NCBI GenBank assembly: GCA_937951955.1
Contig: CALGAD010000014.1
Coordinates: forward strand, 1-11,377
DNA length: 11,377 nucleotides
Source of the DNA: an uncultured Bacillaceae bacterium
GTDB lineage: Bacteria > Bacillota > Bacilli > Bacillales > Caldibacillaceae
Direction: 5' to 3'
Below are positions 1 to 7,280 of this stretch, in pieces. Below the pieces are notes generated by a model, which saw only the letters and a list, made by a program, of their open reading frames with translations, had not been told where the DNA came from and did not search any database. The translations under genes and the position numbers were made by a program. Numbering within the stretch: position 1 is the stretch's first letter; each line of letters begins with the position of its first letter.

Positions 1-72
1 TTAATTGTATCCAGTGTTTTTTCTATGCTAAACTATGAAATAATCAAATTCAGAATAGAAGGAGCATTCAAA

Positions 73-1083
73 ATGGAAATAGGATTGCTTATCGTTTTGG
101 TTCTCGTGTTATTTTTACCTTTTACGGTTAAAATTGTCGAACAAAACCTTGAGTTTTTCCTATTTATCATGGGTATTATTGCCGCGGTGATCGCTGGGGT
201 TATTAATTGGGATTTAATTGTTCGCTCCCTCGTTGACCCGATTGGCATAACTTTAGCGGTTATCATTGCCGGCCTATTGTTTAAATGGCTGCGCGATCCT
301 TTAGAAAGAGCGCTTCACGTAACCGTTGAAAAAATAAATTTTGGTGTTTTCGTTGCCGCAACCGTCATTTTGTTAGGTTTAATTTCCAGTCTAATTACGG
401 CGATTATTGCTGCATTAGTACTCGTGTTTATCGTTGGAGCCCTTCCTTTAAGATCGAAAAAATATGATCCGGTTGATTATTATTTCCTGTTATTCCATCG
501 GTTTAGGTGCGGCCTTAACGCCATTAGGAGAACCGCTATCAACCATCGTAGTAAGTAAAATGGATGGTCATTTTACATATTTATTTGAATTATTGGGTAT
601 TTACATCATTCCTACGGTGGTAATATTAGGAATTTTTGCCGGCATCATCGTTAAAAAACCGATACCTCGGAAACTGGTAATGGTGATGAAAGTGAAACGT
701 ATGGACAAATCCTTTTCCGGGGATTATAAGTATTTGTTTTTGTAACCGGTCTAACCTTATTGGGAGCGGGATATGAACCGCTTATTAACCGCTATTTATT
801 AGATTTACATCCGGGAATTTTATACTGGATTAATACGATATCAGCGGTTCTCGATAATGCGACATTAGCGGCTGCAGAAATCAGTCCGAAAATGACACCA
901 TTCATGCTTAAGGCGATTTTAATGGGATTATGTATATCCGGCGGTATGTTGATCCCTGGTAATATCCCCAATATTATTGCCGCAGGAAAACTCTCGATTA
1001 CAAGTAAAGAATGGGCAAAGGAAGGTGTACCGTTCGGATTCATTTTGATGCTCATCTTTTTCGTAATTTTGTTTGTCTTTTAG
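73..1083 (+). pseudogene. DUF1646-type multi-spanning membrane protein, broken
   Basis: Conceptually about 337 residues, near the usual DUF1646 length of about 350. This family consists of putative transporters of unknown substrate. The ATG at 73 has a GAAGGA site at 58-63. The reading passes through three segments. Frame 1 runs from 73 to about 460 (hydrophobic start MEIGLLIVLVLVLFLPFTV). Frame 2 runs from about 464 to 655 and carries the family-like GLGAALTPLGEPLST. Frame 1 then resumes to the TAG at 1081, with GAGYEPLINRYL and GGMLIPGNIPN. The first shift (one extra base) lies near an A6 run at 457-462. The second (one missing base) lies near an A6 run at 653-658. An in-frame TAA at 727-729 sits where GQILFRGL is followed by VFVFVTGLTLLG. 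I see the lesions directly; the family name comes from recognising the sequence. Homopolymer sequencing errors could explain the two shifts but not the TAA. The gene is unrelated in function to the sugar genes downstream. Confidence 0.75.
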
Positions 1084-1210
1084 TTAAATCAGTTTTAATA
1101 ACTTGAATCGCCCATCATTTCTCAAACATCAAGACAAAATCTCATAGTAATTTGTAAAGCGGAGGATTTGAGGGAATCTTTAAATGAAAAAATATAGCCA
1201 GACAAAGTGG

Positions 1211-1257
1211 AAGCGTGGTACTTCTTTATTAAAATAGAAGATACCACGCTTATTTAT
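1211..1257 (+). terminator. Probable rho-independent terminator after the DUF1646 pseudogene
   Basis: The 5' arm AAGCGTGGTACTTCT (1211-1225) pairs with AGAAG-A-TACCACGCTT (1236-1251), giving 15 base pairs with a single bulged A and a 10-base AT-rich loop. The downstream bases are T-rich but interrupted (ATTTATTGTTTT). It isolates murQ from upstream transcription. Confidence 0.65.
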
Positions 1258-1303
1258 TGTTTTGAACAACATCTATATATGAATTAAGATGCAAAAACTG
1301 TTA

Positions 1304-1318
1304 TGAAACATAATTTCA
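1304..1318. promoter_or_regulatory. Small inverted repeat upstream of the murQ promoter
   Basis: TGAAA-CATAA-TTTCA, perfect 5-base arms about 20 bases upstream of the -35 box. Its position suits an upstream regulator site, but short AT-rich dyads arise often by chance. Confidence 0.25.
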
Positions 1319-1336
1319 GTATGAGATAAAAATAAA

Positions 1337-1364
1337 TTGACATATAATTTCAATATATTAAAAT
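1337..1364 (+). promoter_or_regulatory. Sigma-A-type promoter of murQ
   Basis: A perfect -35 box TTGACA (1337-1342), a 16-base spacer and a -10 box TAAAAT (1359-1364, five of six consensus bases). Transcription would begin near 1371, giving a leader of about 40 bases with the ribosome site AAGGTGATG just before the ATG at 1409. Confidence 0.65.
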
Positions 1365-1365
1365 T
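1346..1365. promoter_or_regulatory. Imperfect 20-bp palindrome over the murQ -10 box, operator candidate
   Basis: AATTTCAATA faces TATTAAAATT, so 9 of 10 base pairs of symmetry hold (C1351 opposite A1360 breaks it). It covers the -10 box, where a repressor would block RNA polymerase. The RpiR-type regulator encoded at 2677-3549 is the obvious candidate, because MurR controls murQ in Escherichia coli. Binding itself is inferred. Confidence 0.4.
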
Positions 1366-1408
1366 AAAGTAAAGAGATCTATAAAATCTTTAAAATGAAG
1401 GTGATGAG

Positions 1409-2317
1409 ATGCTGGAAAGGCTTACAACCGAAGCGCGAAATCCAAATACGATGAATATTGATTTAATGTCGATACGTGAAATATTAACGATCATGAATAA
1501 AGAAGATCAAACCGTTCCGGTTATGGTCAGTAAAGAGTTAAAAAGTATTGAAAATGCTGTTCACATGGCTATCCAATCTTTTCAAAGTGGAGGTCGATTA
1601 ATTTATATCGGCGCAGGAACGAGTGGGCGTCTCGGTATTCTGGATGCATCTGAATGCCCCCCCACATTCGGTGTTGAACCGGAGATGGTGCAAGGTTTAA
1701 TTGCCGGTGGTGAGAAAGCGTTTACAACGGCGGTGGAGGGTGCCGAAGATAATCAAGAATTAGGTGAAGAAGATTTACAGCGAATCGATTTAACAAACAA
1801 AGATACGGTGGTCGGTATAGCTGCCAGTGGGCGCACGCCTTACGTCATAGGCGCTTTACAGTATGCGAAAAAAATTGGCGCAAAAACCGTTAGTATTAGT
1901 AATAATAAAAATTCGGTTATCGGTAAAATCGCGGATGTCGCCATTGAAGTCGAAACAGGTCCGGAAGTTATTACCGGGTCAACGAGATTGAAAGCAGGTA
2001 CTGCACAGAAGCTTATTTTAAATATGATTTCTACAACCGCAATGATCGGGATCGGGAAAGTTTATGAAAACTTAATGGTCGATGTACAGCCTTCGAATCA
2101 AAAATTGATTGATCGTTCCCACCGTATCATTATGGAAGCAACCGGAGTAGACCATGATACTGCAGTTAAATATTTTGATCGAGCAAATCGCAATGTGAAG
2201 GCAGCGATTGTCATGATACTGCTAAATTGTACTTATCAAGAAGCTCTAGCAAGATTAAAAGAAGCGAATGGATTTGTTCGTCAGGCCAAAATAAACAGGA
2301 AAGAAAAAACGGATTAG
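1409..2317 (+). CDS. murQ: N-acetylmuramic acid 6-phosphate etherase MurQ
   Basis: Cytoplasmic lyase of the SIS-fold family. It cleaves the D-lactyl ether of MurNAc-6-phosphate to GlcNAc-6-phosphate and D-lactate, the last dedicated step of cell-wall MurNAc salvage. The 302-residue length matches the family (about 300). The SIS phosphosugar site is visible as IYIGAGTSGRLGILDASECP at about 65-84, and a second loop IAASGRTPYVIGA lies near 137-149. The two glutamates that correspond to the catalytic pair of E. coli MurQ (E83 and E114) are E82 in SECPPTFG and E113 in EGAEDN. The C-terminal part (about 240-295) is the small helical region typical of MurQ. The ATG is chosen from AAGGTGATG upstream and the normal MurQ N-terminus (LERLTTEARNP). 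It is transcribed alone, convergent with the mupG/anmK/murR operon, from a TTGACA promoter with an overlapping palindrome. The gene is intact. Confidence 0.97.
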   Translation: MLERLTTEARNPNTMNIDLMSIREILTIMNKEDQTVPVMVSKELKSIENAVHMAIQSFQSGGRLIYIGAGTSGRLGILDASECPPTFGVEPEMVQGLIAGGEKAFTTAVEGAEDNQELGEEDLQRIDLTNKDTVVGIAASGRTPYVIGALQYAKKIGAKTVSISNNKNSVIGKIADVAIEVETGPEVITGSTRLKAGTAQKLILNMISTTAMIGIGKVYENLMVDVQPSNQKLIDRSHRIIMEATGVDHDTAVKYFDRANRNVKAAIVMILLNCTYQEALARLKEANGFVRQAKINRKEKTD

Positions 2318-2676
2318 CAAAAAACAAGCATTACAACTGCCGACATCAAATGATCAGTTTCTCCATAAATAACAGTAGATATTTGCACAATGAAGAAAAT
2401 ATGAGCAAACCTTGTTCTAAAGAATGGTGTGTGAAATTACTGTGAAGAGTAAATTTTGGTGTTCGGGAAATATGAATAAATTGCGTCGGTATAAGTTCAA
2501 TCTGAAAGGAAAATCCCCAAGACTGTTTAACAGTTCGATCATGTAAAAAACAGTTTGGGGATTTCATATAGAAGGATATTTCTATGTTCGAGTCGGCATC
2601 GATGTCTGCGATATTCATAGCCAGTTGAACCACATTAAAATTTACTGTTCACAGTTATTAATTAGCGAGCTTTTTA
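2318..2676. other. Convergent intergenic gap between murQ and murR
   Basis: About 360 bases with no convincing gene on either strand. The only strong structure is the hairpin at 2511-2564. A small dyad ACTGT-TC-ACAGT lies at 2644-2655 beyond the end of murR. A short plus-strand stretch at about 2580-2620 reads VRVGIDVCDIHSQL, which faintly recalls the N-terminus of IS110-type transposases but is too short to call. Confidence 0.5.
2504..2564 (-). terminator. Long hairpin, likely terminator of the minus-strand operon
   Basis: Arms AAATCCCCAA-G-ACTGTTT (2511-2528) and AAACAGTTTGGGGATTT (2548-2564) form 17 base pairs with one bulged G and a 19-base loop. Read on the minus strand, the stem is followed by TCCTTTC, so a T-rich tail exists only in the murR direction. 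On the plus strand the tail (CATATAGAAG) is poor. It sits about 110 bases past the murR stop and could also serve murQ. Confidence 0.5.
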
Positions 2677-3549
2677 TTACTTACTTTTCTTTTGCAAAAG
2701 TTTAAATTCATCGATCGTATTGCGCGTTTGATCAATATATTCGATGGATTCGTCATATGTTTTTGTCAGGACACACATATACAAAATATCGATCACATGT
2801 AATTGGGCAATTCGGGAAGAAGTCGCTCCACTTCTAAAAGTGGCTTCTTTTCTTGCCGATGTATATAAAGGAATTTGCGCCAGTTCCGACACGGGGTTAG
2901 TCCCGTATTTCGTAATGCTAATGGTTGTCATACCTTTTTTATTGGCAATTTCGATTAAATTTGCGACTTCCTTCGTTTCGCCAGAAAAGGAAATGCCGAC
3001 AAATACATCTTCCGGTTCAGCGTTGGCAATAATCGTGGCGGCCATATGGCTATCCGCAAAGGCGGTGGAATATTTATTGATGCGGGTAAATTTTTGCTGG
3101 GCATCCATGGCGATGATTCCGGATCCACCAACCCCGAAAAAGTGGACAGCTTTTGCGTTGATAATGGCATCGACGGCTCTGGACAATTCCTCGAGGCGAA
3201 CCATTTCAGCAGTCTCGCGAATCGTTTGTGTCGTATTCGTCGTTAATTTTTCGATGATGGTAATGGGAGCTTCGTTCGGTTCAATATCCCGGAACTCCTC
3301 ATTTTTTTCCTTCATCAAGTCACCGGCGATACGCATTTTTAATTCCTGCAAACCGGATAGACCGAGTGATTTACATAAACGGATGACCGCAGCCCCGCTC
3401 GTATTGCTCCGTTTTCCGAGTTCATTAGCCGTAAGCCGAATCGCTTCATGAGGATTTTCTAATATAAAATTGGCAATTTTTGCTTCTGATGGGGGTAAAT
3501 GCGCCACCATCTCCATTAACATGGTGATGCCCCCGGCATGTTGTGACAT
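2677..3549 (-). CDS. murR: RpiR-family sugar-phosphate-responsive regulator (MurR-like)
   Basis: A cytoplasmic DNA-binding regulator of 290 residues, the normal RpiR size. The N-terminal helix-turn-helix domain spans about 1-75, with the recognition region RLTANELGKRSNTSGAAVIR near 38-57. A C-terminal SIS domain spans about 135-250 with phosphosugar-binding loops FGVGGSGII (138-146) and SFSGETKE (187-194). In E. coli, MurR represses murQP and is released by MurNAc-6-phosphate; a similar role is inferred here from the flanking murQ, anmK and mupG. I chose the ATG at 3549, which has GAAGGTGA just upstream. An upstream in-frame TTG at 3588 would add 13 residues but has no spaced ribosome site. 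It is the last gene of the five-gene minus operon, 128 bases after anmK. That gap may hold its own control site (TTTCAATATA on the minus strand near 3625-3634). Other sugar phosphates as effector cannot be excluded. Confidence 0.85.
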   Translation of the reverse strand: MSQHAGGITMLMEMVAHLPPSEAKIANFILENPHEAIRLTANELGKRSNTSGAAVIRLCKSLGLSGLQELKMRIAGDLMKEKNEEFRDIEPNEAPITIIEKLTTNTTQTIRETAEMVRLEELSRAVDAIINAKAVHFFGVGGSGIIAMDAQQKFTRINKYSTAFADSHMAATIIANAEPEDVFVGISFSGETKEVANLIEIANKKGMTTISITKYGTNPVSELAQIPLYTSARKEATFRSGATSSRIAQLHVIDILYMCVLTKTYDESIEYIDQTRNTIDEFKLLQKKSK

Positions 3550-3623
3550 GGCTTCACCTTCTTCTGTTGTCAATAATATCGCTGGCAAATCCTGATAAAT
3601 TTTAATCCGTTCACTTTACTCGT

Positions 3624-3636
3624 TTATATTGAAAAT
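3624..3636 (-). promoter_or_regulatory. Possible regulator half-site before murR
   Basis: The minus strand reads ATTTTCAATATAA here, about 75-85 bases upstream of the murR ATG. TTTCAAT also occurs in the palindromes at 1346-1365 and 7263-7280, suggesting autoregulation. A clear second arm and a clear promoter are not visible. Confidence 0.25.
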
Positions 3637-3677
3637 GTACAGGAAATGATACTCTCCAACTTTACATTATATAAAAA

Positions 3678-4859
3678 TTACATTTTATTCGCTCTTCTTA
3701 ATACCTGTTTATGATCTCCGTAGGGTGGCAAGGTAATTTGCCCAAGGAGCACCTCGCTCCGGGCTCCTGTTGCCTTCGGAATATTGGCCTTCTGTTGATG
3801 GATATATTCATTGGCTAAAATCGCAAAGCCCACCGCTTCCTTTTCATCGGTTGAAATTCCTAATTCTTTACTCGTAATCACGGTTTTATCTGGAAGGAGT
3901 TCTTTCATCATAGCCAATAATGTCGGATTATTTCCACCGCCACCACTGATAATAATTTCATCGATTTCATAATCGGGGAAAACAAATTGCTTGTAACTAG
4001 CGACAATAGAGTAAGCCGTGAAATAGGTGGCTGTGGCGATTAAATCCTCGGCTGGTAGATGTGAATATTTCTTGATCAGGTTAAGTGTATAGTCCCGCCC
4101 AAAAACTTCCCGTCCGGTAGATTTTGGCGGGGCTTTTTTAAAATAATCGTGTCGCATCCATTCCGAAACCAAATCTTGATGCACCTTTCCTTGAGCTGCC
4201 AGGACTCCATCTTTATCATACGGAATTTGTTTTAAGGTGCGGCAAAGTTCATCGATAATCATATTGCCCGGTCCTGTATCAAAGGCTATCATATCGTCTT
4301 TCATACCATTTCGTTTCAAAACGGTACAATTACCGATACCGCCAATGTTTTGTAGAATCCTCCCTTTGTTCCTACTTTTAAATAGTAACCAATCGATATA
4401 CGGAATTAACGGAGCGCCTTCTCCACCAGCCGCCATATCCATCGCCCGGAAATTAGATACAACTAATGTATTTGTTTCATAAGCAATAACCGCCGGGTCG
4501 CCGATTTGTAATGTTGAATTGACAAGCGGTGGAGAGGCTTGCGGTATATGATAAATTGTCTGACCGTGGGATCCAATGAGATCGAGTTCCTCCAGGGGAA
4601 CATGGGCTTGTTTGCAAACTTCTTTCACCGCATCAGCGAACAGGTAACTAATTTTATAGTTCATACTGCATATTTGCTCGACATTTGATGTGTGAATATC
4701 CATGATGTTTAATAGTTCTTCTTTTATCGCAATATCAAAAGGGAGGGAAATGCTTTTTATCACATTGATTTTCGTCGCTTCACCAAACCCTTCGATTTCC
4801 ACTAAAGAGGCATCAATTCCATCTAACGAGGTACCGGACATGAGCCCGACAACTAACAA
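3678..4859 (-). CDS. anmK: Anhydro-N-acetylmuramic acid kinase AnmK
   Basis: Cytoplasmic kinase of the ASKHA fold. It hydrolytically opens 1,6-anhydroMurNAc and phosphorylates it with ATP to MurNAc-6-phosphate, the MurQ substrate. Landmarks from the chosen start: VGLMSGTSLDGID (4-16, phosphate-binding loop), GSHGQTIYH (96-104), FRAMDMAAGGEGAPL (137-151; D141 matches the catalytic Asp of this motif in E. coli AnmK), NIGGIGN (171-177) and FDTGPGNMIID (193-203). I place the start at a TTG (4857-4859) nine bases after AAAGGAGG. That gives 393 residues, near the usual 370-390, and puts the family core at the N-terminus. A longer open frame reaches 4991 but its 44 extra residues are basic, unlike the family, and overlap the kinase gene. 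The SD overlaps the kinase stop codon, so translation is probably coupled. anhMurNAc is the product of lytic transglycosylases, so the gene points to wall-turnover sugars. Confidence 0.93.
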   Translation of the reverse strand: MLVVGLMSGTSLDGIDASLVEIEGFGEATKINVIKSISLPFDIAIKEELLNIMDIHTSNVEQICSMNYKISYLFADAVKEVCKQAHVPLEELDLIGSHGQTIYHIPQASPPLVNSTLQIGDPAVIAYETNTLVVSNFRAMDMAAGGEGAPLIPYIDWLLFKSRNKGRILQNIGGIGNCTVLKRNGMKDDMIAFDTGPGNMIIDELCRTLKQIPYDKDGVLAAQGKVHQDLVSEWMRHDYFKKAPPKSTGREVFGRDYTLNLIKKYSHLPAEDLIATATYFTAYSIVASYKQFVFPDYEIDEIIISGGGGNNPTLLAMMKELLPDKTVITSKELGISTDEKEAVGFAILANEYIHQQKANIPKATGARSEVLLGQITLPPYGDHKQVLRRANKM

Positions 4860-4863
4860 CGGT

Positions 4864-5760
4864 TCATCCCTCCTTTTCAGATAACCAGGCCGCTTTTGCC
4901 CCGGTAACCGTTTCGGGAGTTTGTTTGCTGATGGAAAGAACAGTTTCCCTTTCAAGAAGCTTTTCCTTAAACGCCTGGAAAACGATTTCATTTTTCTCTA
5001 GCAAGCTCCCTTTACAAGCAATATGCACTGGATCGGTAGTCTGTAAGATTTTCAGAAAACGAAGGGCCTGTTCAGCTAAACGGATTCCGGCGCTTGTCAA
5101 TAATTCCCGAGCCTGGTGCTCGCCTTTTTTTGCCAGCTCATAAACAGTAAAGGAAACCTCCGCTATTGCTGCTTTATCACTGGAATAAACAAATTCCTTT
5201 AGAAGATTACTATTTTGGATGTTGTACTTTTCGGCAAGCACTTTTGCGAAGGTGGAAGAAATCCCTTTTGCATCAAGCTCATTCGCGATAATCTTTAACG
5301 CTTGTATTCCGATATCATAAGCACTTCCTTCGTCACCTAACAAATGGCCCCAGCCACCAAAGGTGCGGAATTGGCCATTCATTTTCGTCAGGAAAATCGA
5401 ACCGGTTCCGGCGATCGCCAGGATACCGCTTTCATTTTGGAAAATAGAATAGTAAGCTAACTCGGCATCGGAAATGACTAATACAGGTAACTGCACATGT
5501 TGCGATAAAAAGCTTTGCAGGACCTGTTTCCGCGACCCTTTCCCTGCACCGGCAACCCCGATGACAATACCTTTACAGGCAGGTCCATATGCACTGCTTA
5601 AAGCAGCCTTTATTCCTGCTAGAATATTTGTTTTCGCCTCGTCATAAGCAACGGCAATATTCCCGGGCCCGTTTTTATATTCGAAAATAATCTTTTGCTT
5701 TTGATCCACAATGGCGGTATAGGTTTTTGTTCCGCCTGCATCAACGCCAATGTAATACAT
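4864..5760 (-). CDS. BadF/BadG-type N-acetylhexosamine kinase (GlcNAc/MurNAc kinase-like)
   Basis: ATP-dependent sugar kinase of the ASKHA fold, 298 residues. It shows the N-terminal phosphate loop YIGVDAGGTKT (3-13), the GVAGAGK segment (68-74) and a likely catalytic aspartate in ISDAELAY (D98). It also has a second phosphate loop IAGTGS (116-121) followed by GGWGHLLGDEGSA (135-147), the signature shared by GlcNAc kinases and Clostridium MurK. In this operon it probably phosphorylates the free GlcNAc (or MurNAc) released when the imported phospho-disaccharide is cut. MurK of Clostridium phosphorylates at C1, GlcNAc kinases at C6; the sequence does not let me choose. The start is the ATG at 5758-5760, six bases after TTAGGTGAT. 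A GTG at 5769 directly abutting the mupG stop is possible but lacks a spaced ribosome site. mupG ends 9 bases upstream, and the mupG stop lies inside the ribosome site, so coupling is likely. Confidence 0.85.
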   Translation of the reverse strand: MYYIGVDAGGTKTYTAIVDQKQKIIFEYKNGPGNIAVAYDEAKTNILAGIKAALSSAYGPACKGIVIGVAGAGKGSRKQVLQSFLSQHVQLPVLVISDAELAYYSIFQNESGILAIAGTGSIFLTKMNGQFRTFGGWGHLLGDEGSAYDIGIQALKIIANELDAKGISSTFAKVLAEKYNIQNSNLLKEFVYSSDKAAIAEVSFTVYELAKKGEHQARELLTSAGIRLAEQALRFLKILQTTDPVHIACKGSLLEKNEIVFQAFKEKLLERETVLSISKQTPETVTGAKAAWLSEKEG

Positions 5761-5769
5761 ATTGATCAC

Positions 5770-6861
5770 CTAATTAGTTTCTGTAAAAGCAAACTTTTCC
5801 CAGGGCTTTAAATAATCGATGAGAAAAATTTCTTCTTCTCGGATTCTGCCGACAACATTTGTCTTACCCGAGTTTTCCATATCTTTTAAGGCGATTTGTA
5901 ATTCACCGGCATATTGTTTGTATAAATCGTTTTCAATGATAATATCGCCACGCCGGATATCTCTCGTGTTATGAGGCGGGAAGGAATGACCGCGATATTT
6001 TACCCGGCTTTGTGTGGAGCGAATCATATAATCCGATACATCGCCCCGGTAAAAATGGGGTTCTTCCAGAATGATTTTTCGTTCTAGTTCAGTAGTCGTT
6101 TCATATATTTCAACTGTAAAAGTAATTTTTTCTTTATTGAGTTGGCTAAGCTTCATGAATTCTTCTTCGGACGCATAAGCATTACTAATGATCACATCAT
6201 CGATTAATTTTGTCGCAAATAAATGTTTGGCCTGTACTTCAATCGGTAAGTTGCGATGCATTTCTAAAGTAGGTAACCCTTCCATCATTGGCCACGGTCC
6301 GAAAGTCGCTGCATTGGAAGAAACGAAGGCGGCAGTTCGCAAGCCGTAGCTTTTAAACTTTTCGCTACATTCGATAAAAAAGTCATAGGACAGTCCGGAA
6401 TAACGGTGCGGATAAAAATTATGGCAGCCAATCAATTTATTTCGATTCGGCTGGTAACTCATTATATTGTCCAAATATTTCGTAGCATTACTCATATTGA
6501 TTTCAATTAGGAGATTTTGGGGATTATACGTCATTTCCGCTTCTTCTCTACCGGTAAAGCCTAGATCAAGGCGAATACCGTCGACACCGAGGTCTGCAAA
6601 AAAGGACAAATCATTGTAAGAAATATTTAATTCATTCATTACCCTCGGACTGATATCGCAAATTACTTCCATATTTTTACTTTTTGCAAAGTGAATCGTG
6701 TCTTTAAAATTGTGTAAAATTTCTTCCTGATTTCCGTCCACTGATAATAAGCAGGTGAAAATTCGCGAAAAACCGTATTTACTTGCCAGCTCGATATATT
6801 GTTTATCTTTTTCCGGGTCGGAGCGGTGTGGATAAATGGAAATGCCTAATTTTTTCTCCAA
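5770..6861 (-). CDS. mupG: 6-phospho-N-acetylmuramidase MupG (DUF871, GH170)
   Basis: Cytoplasmic hydrolase of 363 residues, the normal DUF871 length. Staphylococcus aureus MupG, the characterised member, splits MurNAc-6P-GlcNAc into MurNAc-6-phosphate and GlcNAc after PTS import. The N-terminal part (about 1-240) reads as a TIM barrel beginning with KLGISIYPHRSDPEKDKQYI. It continues with FSRIFTCLLSV, LGVDGIRLDLGF and CHNFYPHRYSGLSYDFF, all characteristic of the family. The C-terminal part (about 245-360) is the second, beta-rich domain with RGDVSDYMIRS and HNTRDIRRGDIIIEND. The start is TTG (6859-6861) seven bases after GGAGGAGG; no ATG fits the family N-terminus. It lies 18 bases after PTS IIA and just before the kinase, which fits a pathway of import, cleavage, then phosphorylation of the freed GlcNAc. 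Older annotations name this family outer surface protein, which is misleading. Confidence 0.92.
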   Translation of the reverse strand: MEKKLGISIYPHRSDPEKDKQYIELASKYGFSRIFTCLLSVDGNQEEILHNFKDTIHFAKSKNMEVICDISPRVMNELNISYNDLSFFADLGVDGIRLDLGFTGREEAEMTYNPQNLLIEINMSNATKYLDNIMSYQPNRNKLIGCHNFYPHRYSGLSYDFFIECSEKFKSYGLRTAAFVSSNAATFGPWPMMEGLPTLEMHRNLPIEVQAKHLFATKLIDDVIISNAYASEEEFMKLSQLNKEKITFTVEIYETTTELERKIILEEPHFYRGDVSDYMIRSTQSRVKYRGHSFPPHNTRDIRRGDIIIENDLYKQYAGELQIALKDMENSGKTNVVGRIREEEIFLIDYLKPWEKFAFTETN

Positions 6862-6879
6862 ATCAATTCCTCCTCCAAT

Positions 6880-7200
6880 TTATTTTTTTTCTAAAGCATC
6901 GATTCTTTGCAACAGTTTTATCATTTGTTCAATCAGTGACATCTCACTGATGGCGGTCATTAAATGGTCCTGGGCATGGACCATTAATAAGGAAATTTCA
7001 ACACCTTTATTATTTAGTTCATACTGGATTAATTTCGTTTGCGTATTGTGGGCTAGATTCAATACTTTTTGCGCCTCAGCCATTTTTTCCCGGGCCTGAT
7101 CGAATTTTCCTTCATAGGCGAGATCGAGCGCTTCATAGGCAATTGCTTTGGCATCACCCCCGTTGGAAATGATTTGAAAGATTTCATTTTCCCAATTCAT
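6880..7200 (-). CDS. PTS IIA component, lactose/cellobiose/chitobiose family
   Basis: Cytoplasmic phosphocarrier of 106 residues, all-helical, the usual size for a single-domain Lac-family IIA. The signature LLMVHAQDHLMTAISE is present. H75 corresponds to the phosphorylated histidine (His78 of lactococcal IIA-Lac) and D78 to the metal-binding aspartate. It takes phosphate from HPr and passes it to the IIB encoded divergently at 7354. The ATG at 7200 follows AGGGGG by eight bases. It is the first gene of the minus operon, under a promoter at 7239-7267. The split arrangement, with IIA on one strand and IIB and IIC on the other, is notable because these three usually lie in one operon. Within the Lac family the sugar cannot be told from IIA; chitobiose- or muropeptide-derived disaccharides are suggested by context. 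Confidence 0.94.
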   Translation of the reverse strand: MNWENEIFQIISNGGDAKAIAYEALDLAYEGKFDQAREKMAEAQKVLNLAHNTQTKLIQYELNNKGVEISLLMVHAQDHLMTAISEMSLIEQMIKLLQRIDALEKK

Positions 7201-7232
7201 ACAATGTGCCCCCTAAAAATATATTAAACTTT

Positions 7233-7254
7233 AATTTTATTATGAAATAAAATT
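7233..7254. promoter_or_regulatory. Perfect inverted repeat over the minus-strand -10 box
   Basis: AATTTTATT (7233-7241) and AATAAAATT (7246-7254) are perfect 9-base arms around ATGA. The repeat covers the -10 box of the IIA promoter. Ends AATTT/AAATT resemble those of the murQ palindrome at 1346-1365. Candidate operator for the RpiR-type regulator; the AT-rich composition raises the chance of coincidence. Confidence 0.4.
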
Positions 7255-7267
7255 TTATATTTTTCAA
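7239..7267 (-). promoter_or_regulatory. Sigma-A-type promoter of the IIA-mupG-kinase-anmK-murR operon
   Basis: On the minus strand, -35 TTGAAA (7267-7262), a 17-base spacer and -10 CATAAT (7244-7239), each five of six consensus bases. The leader to the IIA ATG is about 30 bases. Confidence 0.6.
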
Positions 7268-7280
7268 TCATAATATTGAA
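7263..7280. promoter_or_regulatory. Central inverted repeat between the two -35 boxes
   Basis: TTCAAT-CATAAT-ATTGAA, perfect 6-base arms with a 6-base spacer. It overlaps the -35 boxes of both divergent promoters, an ideal position for coordinate control. The half-site TTTCAAT recurs before murQ and murR. Confidence 0.45.

Larger units (their letters stand above)
1084..1336. other. Intergenic region between broken DUF1646 gene and murQ promoter
   Basis: No convincing gene. It contains the hairpin at 1211-1251. It also has a possible 17-codon reading frame at 1184-1237 (ATG with GAGGG nine bases upstream) that runs into that hairpin, and an inverted repeat TGAAA-N5-TTTCA at 1304-1318. The rest is AT-rich and unremarkable. 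Confidence 0.6.

Noticed and set aside
25..72. Upstream ATG at 25 for the DUF1646 gene
   Set aside because: The 16 added residues are not hydrophobic like the family start, and the GAAGGA site points to the ATG at 73.
2346..2633. 95-codon minus-strand frame in the murQ-murR gap
   Set aside because: It covers the hairpin at 2511-2564, lacks a ribosome site and resembles no family.
2580..2640. IS110-like transposase N-terminus (VRVGIDVCDIHSQL)
   Set aside because: Only about 14 residues of vague resemblance, with no continuing frame or element ends.
2744..3451. 235-codon plus-strand open frame across murR
   Set aside because: It is antisense to a clear RpiR-family gene and shows no family signature of its own.
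3550..3588. TTG start for the RpiR regulator 13 codons upstream
   Set aside because: No properly spaced ribosome site, whereas the ATG at 3549 has GAAGGTGA.
4860..4991. N-terminal extension of AnmK by 44 residues
   Set aside because: The extra segment is basic and unlike AnmK, overlaps the kinase gene in another frame, and a well-spaced AAAGGAGG precedes the TTG at 4859.
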